A DNA stretch of 64,000 nt. Origin: Pedosphaera parvula Ellin514 (GTDB lineage Bacteria; Verrucomicrobiota; Verrucomicrobiia; Limisphaerales; Pedosphaeraceae). The DNA lies in the NCBI RefSeq assembly GCF_000172555.1, contig NZ_ABOX02000008.1, positions 124,001 through 188,000 of the forward strand, given 5' to 3'. Below, piece by piece: positions 58,214 through 64,000 of this stretch. Both the position numbers and the translations under genes were made by a program. Below the pieces are notes generated by a model, which did not search any database, was not told where the DNA came from, and saw only the letters and a program-made list of their open reading frames with translations. The first letter of the stretch is position 1. Each line of letters starts with the position of its first letter.

Positions 58214-58885
58214 TTGAAACCACAAATAAAAATTGCAGAAACGACGACCCCTGACGGAGCACGGCTGATCCTATACGAGCATGATGGGAATTATTGCATC
58301 CGCTTGAACGGGCAGGAGCTGATGAATTCCACGATCGCGGCTTCGGAGCTCGCGCTGGGAGAGTTGGCCTGCGCGAGATTGATTGGGCAGGCGGCACCTT
58401 GCATATTGATTGGAGGGTTGGGCCTGGGGTTCACTTTGAAGAGTGTGTTGAAACAGACGGGGCCGGAAGCCGGGGTGGAAGTGGTGGAGTTGATTCCTGA
58501 AGTGGTGGAGTGGAACCGGAAATTTTTGGCGCATGTGAACGGGACTTTGTTGGATGATGTCCGGGTGAGAGTTTCGGTGGAAGATGTGTGGGAGGTGCTG
58601 GCGCGGGCAGGGCGGGAAAAGTATGACGCGCTGGTGATGGACATCGACAATGGTCCGAGCGCCATGGTGCACAAGCAGAATGCGCGGCTGTACAGCCGGA
58701 CGGGGTTGCAAAGAATCGCGGCTGCGCTTAAGCCCGGGGGACGAGCTGCGTTCTGGTCTGCCCGTGCGGACCGTATTTTTGCTGAGCATCTCGCGAGAAC
58801 GGGTTTAAGGGTTGAAGCGGTTCCGGCGAAGATGCATGCCAATGCCAAGCGGTGTGCGTATACCGTCTATGTGGCGGATAAGTAA
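58214..58885 (+). CDS. Spermidine-synthase-like SAM-binding protein
   Basis: The protein has 223 residues from a TTG at 58214; no ATG fits. It matches the polyamine-synthase fold: 'LNGQELMNSTIAASELALGE' (31-50, like the 'LMSS.. SE...LG.LAC' of the family), 'ILIGGLGLGFTLKSVL' (63-78), 'VVELIPEVVEWN' (89-100) and 'YDALVMDIDNGP' (around 137). It lacks the N-terminal beta-barrel domain of full-length spermidine synthases. It may transfer aminopropyl groups or be a related methyltransferase. It follows the glycosidase by 45 bp. Confidence 0.75.
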   Translation: MKPQIKIAETTTPDGARLILYEHDGNYCIRLNGQELMNSTIAASELALGELACARLIGQAAPCILIGGLGLGFTLKSVLKQTGPEAGVEVVELIPEVVEWNRKFLAHVNGTLLDDVRVRVSVEDVWEVLARAGREKYDALVMDIDNGPSAMVHKQNARLYSRTGLQRIAAALKPGGRAAFWSARADRIFAEHLARTGLRVEAVPAKMHANAKRCAYTVYVADK

Positions 58886-58934
58886 GCTGGTTACGAGATG
58901 ATTACACTATATTTTACAGACCACAACGTGGCAT

Positions 58935-59484
58935 TTATAACATTTCTCAAAAATGAATGTTGGAAACGGAGCGAGCTATTGGCCGCCTCATCGGTTGGGG
59001 GGCGTGGGAGTCAATCGAGGCGGCGCGGAGTCCGGGCGCATCTTCCCTCACCCCGGCCTTCTCCCATTGCCAATGGTATCTGCACAAGTCCGGCAAGTGG
59101 CTGTAGTGCGGGTCGAAGGACGCTCATGGGTTGTTGGGTTGGAGACTTGCAGGTGAGAATGCTGCGACCCGGAAAGCGGGGATTGCGCCATCCTGTTCCG
59201 CTTCGGATGGCGGGAGTTGAAAGTTGGCATCGTGGGTCGAAGCGGTTTTTTTAGGGGAACGTGTTCCCAGGCCTGCGCCTGCGGCTCCGACCTGGGCTAA
59301 GATAAAGCCGGCCCTTTGGGCCTGAAGAAATGGAGGCTCGAGCCAATCGGCACGCTTCGTGCAATTTTCCCGACTTTGGCATCCATCATGGCCCCATTTG
59401 GATGGGGAAGAAGGATAGGAAAGCGCGCCCGGAGCCTGCTGCGACGGCCTCCATAAATGACATTCTTTGTGGAGTACGGTCTAA
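58935..59484. mobile_element. Element C, copy 3, interrupted by unrelated sequence
   Basis: The first 137 bp (58935-59071) match copies 1 and 2, and the last 25-30 bp (59455-59484, 'gacattctttgtggagtacg') match their right end. About 385 bp between them is unrelated. That insert contains a family-B-like palindromic stretch ('gggaacgtgttccc', 'gccggccctttgggcc'). No gene is supported in the whole stretch from 58886 to 59562. Confidence 0.7.
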
Positions 59485-59562
59485 CCGCGCGAACTCACCT
59501 TTTTAATATCCTTCGTAGGTCCTTGTTTTTCTCTTATTGACAGCTGTATATTCGAACATTCG

Positions 59563-59997
59563 ATGAAACGAATTCTGCTGGCGGAAGATAGGGATGACGA
59601 TGTGGTTTTGCTCAAGATCGCTCTAAACGGTGTGGGGCAACCGCATGTGTTGGACGTGGCCACGGATGGAGAAGAGGCCCTAACCTATCTTAAACGCGTT
59701 CTGCCCACTGTCCTGACCAAGAATTCAGAAGCTCCTGACCTGGTGTTGCTCGACATCAAAATGCCAAAAGTGGACGGGTTGGAGGTGCTTCAGTGGATAC
59801 GCCAGCAGCCGGAGTTTTTGGATTTGCCGGTATTGATGTTCACCTCTTCGGATCGCAAGGATGATATCGCCAAAGCTTACAGCCTGGGTGCGAACTCGTA
59901 TGTCGTAAAGACCGGTGACCTGGATGAACTCTCCCGTTGCCTGAAAATTTTACTCGATTATTGGTTGGAGGTGCATCAGCGTTTGCCCAATCAATGA
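59563..59997 (+). CDS. Single-domain response regulator (Rcp1-like)
   Basis: The 144-residue receiver domain shows 'ILLAEDRDDDVVLL' (Glu8-Asp9), Asp64 ('VLLDIKMPKVDGLEVL'), Thr94-Ser95 ('MFTSSD') and Lys116 ('SYVVKTGD'). There is no output domain. It is a distant paralog of the regulator at 54732. No kinase lies next to it, so it may receive phosphate from the kinase 5 kb upstream or from elsewhere. Element C copy 3 ends 78 bp upstream and may have separated it from its former promoter or partner. Confidence 0.93.
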   Translation: MKRILLAEDRDDDVVLLKIALNGVGQPHVLDVATDGEEALTYLKRVLPTVLTKNSEAPDLVLLDIKMPKVDGLEVLQWIRQQPEFLDLPVLMFTSSDRKDDIAKAYSLGANSYVVKTGDLDELSRCLKILLDYWLEVHQRLPNQ

Positions 59998-60111
59998 GTA
60001 GGGAAAGATGTTAAGGTGGAATGGCGAGAGGCTATTCAACACGCGGCTTCCACACTCGATTTTACTGGTCGTCCGAACTCAGCACCTGTGCATGCTTGAT
60101 GAGCCAGCTGT

Positions 60112-60648
60112 TCACTGCGGCAGCTTATAGCCCATGAGTCTGCCGATGAAAGCCAGAACTCTCATCATATTGTGGGGCGGTTTTGCGGATTTGATTTCCT
60201 GCTCATGATCCACAAACAGCATCGAAACCAACACAAGCGAGCCGAAGTCCTTCGGGGGAAGTTTCAATCTTCCCGCAGACACCAGCGCGTGGAACCGGCG
60301 GAAAAAACGCTCAAAACCAAGCGCCGGTTTATGCACGTTTAGCAGTCGCACTTCTTCTGTGTGGGCGTTTTTCAGGGTGTGTGGTGTTCCTGCCGGCACA
60401 GTGATGGATTCCCCAGGCTTCAGCTCCCGCCATTGACCAGCAACGCAGACATCCAGTGTGCCAGAGAGGACCTGGTAACTTTCCTCCGCGTGTGGATGGA
60501 TATGCAGCGGCGGTCCAGCAAAACCCGGGACCAACACGTTGATTGCCTCGAAAAATCTGCCGTCCGAATCCGCCGTGGACTGGGTAATTTCCCACCACAT
60601 GCCGATGGGAGCGAAATCGAGGATGCGGTCGTGGTCTTTTGAGATCAT
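60112..60648 (-). CDS. Cupin-domain protein
   Basis: The protein has 178 residues from the ATG at 60648. Cupin motif 1 is 'PPLHIHPHAEESYQVLSG' (metal ligands His49, His51 and Glu55 or Glu56), and motif 2 is 'PGESITVPAGTPHTLKN' (His90). The C-terminal half is helical, with 'KPPHNMMRVLAFIGRLMGY'. Small single cupins of this kind act as dioxygenases, isomerases or binding proteins, and no substrate is evident. It lies two bases after the stop of a membrane-protein gene, so both form an operon. Confidence 0.85.
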   Translation of the reverse strand: MISKDHDRILDFAPIGMWWEITQSTADSDGRFFEAINVLVPGFAGPPLHIHPHAEESYQVLSGTLDVCVAGQWRELKPGESITVPAGTPHTLKNAHTEEVRLLNVHKPALGFERFFRRFHALVSAGRLKLPPKDFGSLVLVSMLFVDHEQEIKSAKPPHNMMRVLAFIGRLMGYKLPQ

Positions 60649-60649
60649 A

Positions 60650-61141
60650 TTAGTCTGGTCCTGTGTTGATGCGGCCGCCCATGCCGGGACAGCGGTTGGT
60701 TGTAGCTTCGGCATTCTTGCTTTTCCGGGCCAGGCGGCCCAGTGCGACAAAGCCAGCGGATGCGATTCCGTAAAACATCATCCAGTGGCCCGAGAAGCCT
60801 CGAAGCTCCAGGTAAAAAGGGACTCCGTGCTTTGGATACTGTTGCGTGCAATAAATAAAATAAACGAAGTGCAGTATGGCGTAAGCGAACAGAACAGCGC
60901 AAGCGACGCGCACCCACTTGGGCAATACGGCAAGCAGATGTTTCATATTGTTTCGTCCCGCTTTCGGCATCGTCCGGTTGGCAAGAATGACGAGCGGAAA
61001 CCAAACAACGAAGATCCCGACGTGGAGAATAAACACCGACTTGCCCCACGGTGGTTCAACGTGTAGCCAACCCATGAGGTGACATGCGATGCTCGCGATC
61101 AGCCCTGTCAGCGCTGTTACCATTAGTAGAATGTAACCCAT
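60650..61141 (-). CDS. Four-helix membrane protein
   Basis: The protein has 163 residues from the ATG at 61141; a TTG at 61189 would add 16 residues. Four hydrophobic segments are visible: 'YILLMVTALTGLIASIA', 'VFILHVGIFVVWFPLVILA', 'VACAVLFAYAILHFVYFIY' and 'MMFYGIASAGFVALG'. No conserved catalytic residues are recognised. It is cotranscribed with the cupin gene (TAA-T-ATG junction), so the two products probably act together. Function unknown. Confidence 0.7.
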   Translation of the reverse strand: MGYILLMVTALTGLIASIACHLMGWLHVEPPWGKSVFILHVGIFVVWFPLVILANRTMPKAGRNNMKHLLAVLPKWVRVACAVLFAYAILHFVYFIYCTQQYPKHGVPFYLELRGFSGHWMMFYGIASAGFVALGRLARKSKNAEATTNRCPGMGGRINTGPD

Positions 61142-61198
61142 AATAATATTAGGTTGGGAAGGTGTCGTGACGCATGTGTTAGTCTCCAAGATTATAAC

Positions 61199-61603
61199 TC
61201 AGATCTCCTGCCAGCCATCCATGTCCATCTGGTTGATTCGCTCGGGCTGGCCTAAAGCGCGAAGGCAGGCTAGTGCCGCTGCCGTTGCGAAACCCATGCC
61301 GCAATCAGATGGCAACTGGGCTCCACGAAACTTGGTAAACACAACACAACCGCATTGGTCACGAAAGCCTCGTGTCGCATATAAGACACCGGATTGTGCT
61401 GAGCCTTCACAACAGAGGAATAACGCCTGGCTCTTCGGATACAACGCCAAACATTCCGGGGTCGCCTCCAAAACGACGGGCTGCTCGAACTGGGATCGGA
61501 GATTGAATTCTCCTTCCTCCAGCAGAACACCGACGGTGATGATCGCCGTACCAGCATCGTAACGTTTCCTTATCGTAGCAGTGCCTCGCTGGTCAGTTTT
61601 CAT
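61199..61603 (-). CDS. Hypothetical protein
   Basis: This 134-residue soluble protein starts 'MKTDQRGTATIRKRYDAG' and contains 'AIITVGVLLEEGEFNLRSQF' and a Cys-rich middle ('LFLCCEGS', 'RDQCGC'). I do not recognise the family. It lies just upstream of the membrane-protein/cupin pair in the same direction and could be the first gene of that operon. The 196-bp stretch before it (61604-61799) is featureless. Confidence 0.55.
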   Translation of the reverse strand: MKTDQRGTATIRKRYDAGTAIITVGVLLEEGEFNLRSQFEQPVVLEATPECLALYPKSQALFLCCEGSAQSGVLYATRGFRDQCGCVVFTKFRGAQLPSDCGMGFATAAALACLRALGQPERINQMDMDGWQEI

Positions 61604-61799
61604 GAGATGTACGCATGCAGAGATTAACTTGGCATTTGGGCAGCGGTCCGTTGATTACATGAGGGGATGAGCACGGAATGTCTAGATTAACAAACTTCCT
61701 TTCCATTGGCCGAATGGACAAAAGTTGGAACATTTTTTCACCACACTTGTTGGGGATGGTGTGGCGGGAAGTAATTAAAATCAAGTTTTTGATCTCATC

Positions 61800-62039
61800 T
61801 TAGCCGATATGCAGCGCAATATACGGAACCAGGTTGAAAAGAAGGATTACTATTTTGTATACCGCCATGGCTGCGTAGTGGATGGTGTCGAATTGCTCTG
61901 TTGTAAGACAAAATAATCGACCGTGGAGTCGATACATCCAGTTGTGAGCGAAAATGAAGACAAGAAACCAGACGAGCAGCACGCAGTAGTTAATGACCGT
62001 ACACCATAGAAGGATGTGGCGTATTGAATCGATGTTCAT
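61800..62039 (-). CDS. DUF6868-like membrane protein, copy 1
   Basis: The 79-residue protein has two membrane helices ('LLWCTVINYCVLLVWFLVFI' and 'AVYKIVILLFNLVPYIALHI') joined by a loop with 'HNWMYRLHGRLFCLTTEQFD'. The pattern fits the small DUF6868 family as I remember it. It is about 70 percent identical to the product of 62394-62639, and both are in the same direction. Function unknown. Confidence 0.75.
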   Translation of the reverse strand: MNIDSIRHILLWCTVINYCVLLVWFLVFIFAHNWMYRLHGRLFCLTTEQFDTIHYAAMAVYKIVILLFNLVPYIALHIG

Positions 62040-62393
62040 GGGCGACTCTCGTTGATGCCTAAGTGAGGCGAGTAAAGTATTCGCAAATATAACGGAGGAT
62101 GCGCGGGTGGGTTCCGCTTCGGATTACGGGTGCTGAGCTGTTTAAAATCCCGGGCCGAAGCGGGGATTCTCTTTTGGGATTTACTTCTATAGACATGCCG
62201 GTCCTACGGACCTTAAGCAGGTGGCCGTTTATCCCTGGTGAGCTGGGTAAAATGTGGGCTGGAATGACGGTTTGACGAAAGCCACTCGCAAGCCACCGAA
62301 TGGCCTTTCTTGCCAAAACTTTTCCAACTTCACTTAGACTATGTCGCCTGACGCAGAAGGCAAGCTGGTGCTTGGTTTGTATGGCGCAGGTTG
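62040..62393. other. Gap between the DUF6868-like copies, with a short palindromic repeat
   Basis: The 354 bp contain 'catgccggtcctacggacctt', a palindrome-like block of the kind common between genes in this phylum, and no convincing gene. An 85-codon frame crosses it but has no ribosome site and runs through the palindrome. Confidence 0.4.
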
Positions 62394-62639
62394 TCAGTGT
62401 ATGATGATGAGAAGCACAATATATGGGACAAGGTTGAAAAGGAGGATTCCTATTTTGTATACCGCCATGGCGGTGTAGTGGATGGTGTCGAATTGTTCAG
62501 GTGTCAGGCGGAACCATTTCGTGTGGAAGCGATAAATGCAGTCGTGAGCGAACATCAAGGCGAAGAACCATACCAGCAGGATGCAGTAGTTAATGACTGT
62601 GCACCATAGTAGGAAGTGGCGGATGAAATTGATGTTCAT
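62394..62639 (-). CDS. DUF6868-like membrane protein, copy 2
   Basis: The 81-residue protein is a paralog of the product of 61800-62039, with the same two helices ('LLWCTVINYCILLVWFFALM' and 'AVYKIGILLFNLVPYIVLLI') and the intervening 'TPEQFDTIHYTAMAV'. The loop Trp of copy 1 ('NWMYRLH') reads 'DCIYRFH' here. The two copies arose by tandem duplication, with DNA likeness extending over the ribosome-site region. Function unknown. Confidence 0.75.
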   Translation of the reverse strand: MNINFIRHFLLWCTVINYCILLVWFFALMFAHDCIYRFHTKWFRLTPEQFDTIHYTAMAVYKIGILLFNLVPYIVLLIIIH

Positions 62640-62831
62640 AGGTGATTCTCTTTGTTGTGCAACAATTCAAGATACGCTTGATGTGGTGTAATGGGAAGGT
62701 GGGGGCATGGAGCGGTCAGCGGGCGATGTCGGAGAAGCGACGCTGGTTTTTCCAGAAGGGGCACAACGCGCTGCTTAGGAATGCTGGCGCATGGGATCGG
62801 GGGCCATGGGCCGCATCCGCGGGAGAAGGAT

Positions 62832-63156
62832 GCCTGGCGGGGGGAGTGAGATCGTGGGGCGCATCCGCGGGAGCGGGTAAGGGTGGAACCGGATCGCGGG
62901 CATTATTAGGGAGCGAGCAGCAGGTCTTTCCAGACGGGCACCAATCCTTACCGATTGGAACGAGCCTGGCGGGGGGAGTGGGAGCCGTGGGGCGCATTCG
63001 CGGGAGCGGGTGAGGGTTGGATTGAATCGCGGGCCTTTTTAGGGAGCGCGCGGCAACGCGTCCTTACCGATTAGAACGATGCCTGGCGGTGGGATTGGCG
63101 TTGCAGAGTGCTTTAAGAAGCCAGGGCGGTTCTGCTTCTGTCTTCGGCTAGGGAAA
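62832..63156. repeat. Tandem 120-130-bp repeats beside the RAYT gene
   Basis: Units starting 'gcctggcgg' at 62832, 62963 and 63081 share 'ggggcgcatccgcgggagcg' (or a one-base variant), 'gcgggc..tt.ttagggagcg' and 'tccttaccgatt.gaac'. A further partial unit lies around 62800. They adjoin the 3' end of the RAYT gene, where REP-like substrates of such enzymes commonly sit. No gene is supported from 62640 to 63156. Confidence 0.65.
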
Positions 63157-63639
63157 TTATTCCCAGCGGATGTCGTGGATGCGGCCTTTCCAGGGCCAGT
63201 CTTCGATACGGTCGACGAGGTTTTTGCGAATGGGGTTTTGCATCATGTAGTTCCACTTTTCTGGGTACTCGGTGCCGGAACGGATGCGGTGGTGAAAACC
63301 GCCGGATTGGAAGCGCCATGCTGGATTTTTGATCTCGGTTGAGAAACGGCTCTTCCAGAATCCAATCCATTTTTCGATGGTCACGTTAAGATCACTTGAC
63401 GCGCAGAAGAAATGCATGTGGTCGGGCATGAGGAGATAATCACTGACAAGCCACGTGGTGGCTTCGTGCAGCCATATGACTTCCAGATGCTCAAGAACGA
63501 TGTGTTGAGTCAGCCATGGCTCACGGTTTGTCGTGCACACGGTAACCCAGATCATGTTAGTAGTGGTAGGAGAAAAATGGACGCCTTTGGCTGGCGTTTT
63601 GCGACCGACGTGTGGGTGAATGGAAAAGTTGTCCCCCAT
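63157..63639 (-). CDS. REP-associated tyrosine transposase (RAYT, IS200-like Y1)
   Basis: The 160-residue Y1 transposase has the HUH pair His74 and His76 ('LLMPDHMHFFCA') and the nucleophile Tyr131 ('YPEKWNYMMQNPIRKNLV'). Typical surrounding elements are 'IWVTVCTTNREPWLT' near the N-terminus, 'EKWIGFWKSRFS' and a 'W..Q.GFHHRIR' segment. RAYTs cut single-stranded REP palindromes and are usually single-copy and domesticated. The nearby tandem repeats are candidate substrates, and the many palindromic repeats elsewhere in the window may be too. The gene appears intact. Confidence 0.9.
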   Translation of the reverse strand: MGDNFSIHPHVGRKTPAKGVHFSPTTTNMIWVTVCTTNREPWLTQHIVLEHLEVIWLHEATTWLVSDYLLMPDHMHFFCASSDLNVTIEKWIGFWKSRFSTEIKNPAWRFQSGGFHHRIRSGTEYPEKWNYMMQNPIRKNLVDRIEDWPWKGRIHDIRWE

Positions 63640-64000
63640 TTTGAGGAGGAGATTAATGGATGGGTTCTTTTTGCGGAACAGAAATAAAATGAGTAAAGGT
63701 CATGGATCTTGGGTCGCGTACGCGTATCGCGGTATGAGAGGGATTCAGATCGGTGACGAGGTTTGGGCGCCCGCAGAGAGACTGTCTCAAAAGTTTTTAG
63801 CTAGCACAGGCTTGATTCGAGTTGGAGCGGGCGAAGAAAGTAGAAGACGCTAACGGTGATCTTCGTCCTGCCATATGCCGGGTAGCGGTTGTGAGTGCGA
63901 AGCCCCACTTTTTGCGTTGCCGCATCAGCCGAGCCGCCATTTGTGCACCCACCGGCCGGGTTCCCCTTTTTGTCCGCCAGGTTTGATAGAGCACCCGCAG
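63640..64000. other. Window end without a supported gene
   Basis: A 65-codon frame on the minus strand (63797-63994) reaches the edge and starts 'LYQTWRTKRGTRPVGAQMAA', but I recognise no family and it may be repeat DNA. Nothing else is seen. Confidence 0.3.

Noticed and set aside
62059-62316. 85-codon frame between the DUF6868-like genes
   Set aside because: It runs through a palindromic intergenic repeat and lacks a start signal.
63797-63994. Possible C-terminal end of a transposase at the right edge
   Set aside because: I could not match it to the IS110 or any other transposase family, so it is left unannotated.

Overview
The window looks like a chromosomal segment of a soil or aquatic Verrucomicrobiota bacterium, most like the Pedosphaera/Limisphaera group. 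The evidence is the paired DUF1552 and DUF1592/DUF1588-type genes, many secreted proteins that share a C-terminal module ending in a 'STNL..W ... RxYR' pattern, an ECF sigma factor fused to a large C-terminal part, DUF6868-type proteins, chlamydia/bacteroidete-like topoisomerase IV subunits, and many palindromic intergenic repeats. No rRNA, tRNA or CRISPR array was recognised. All family assignments are from reading the translations, not from a search.

Layout. 0-12 kb is a partial IS110-type transposase at the edge, a GH79-like glycosidase bracketed by two copies of a 140-bp repeat, then housekeeping genes: pyrR-pyrB, an Mrp-type Fe-S carrier ATPase, a ThDP decarboxylase, and parE-parC. 12-17.3 kb is an accessory patch: a RelB-like antitoxin gene plus a decayed second copy, a HEAT-repeat protein between two copies of another repeat, a tandem pair of unknown paralogs with a 20-codon vestige between them, an FRG-domain protein, and a small winged-helix-like membrane gene split by an in-frame UGA. 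17.7-28.5 kb is mostly secretome (CHAP endopeptidase with a seven-bladed propeller, a parallel beta-helix protein, an Ig-like protein) plus a membrane-protein/HTH_34 regulator pair with a recognisable promoter and operator.

28.7-35 kb carries an ECF sigma fusion, a DUF6483-like gene, a decayed hipB with two operator-like palindromes ahead of a HipS/HipA-N-like gene, and an OmpA-family protein. 35-50 kb is again secretome: GH9 cellulase-like, the DUF1592/DUF1552 pair, a seven-Kelch-repeat protein, and two duplicated GH25 lysozymes whose C-terminal modules have been exchanged (PLL-type propeller versus LGFP repeats). 50.9-60 kb has a CheB-CheR-PAS-histidine kinase with a response regulator, a GH-A-like secreted glycosidase, a spermidine-synthase-like protein and a second response regulator. 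60-64 kb holds a cupin/membrane pair, duplicated DUF6868-like genes and a REP-associated tyrosine transposase (RAYT) next to tandem repeats.

Taken together the genes describe a polysaccharide- and peptidoglycan-degrading lifestyle on a chromosome heavily colonised by small non-coding repeats. The most interesting observations are the decayed hipBS locus with preserved operators, a 265-bp non-coding element with imperfect terminal inverted repeats present three times (one copy has landed exactly at the start of a secreted-protein gene), a separate 174-bp MITE-like element with near-perfect inverted termini, the UGA-interrupted winged-helix gene, the domain-swapped GH25 pair, and the C-terminal module shared by five secreted proteins.
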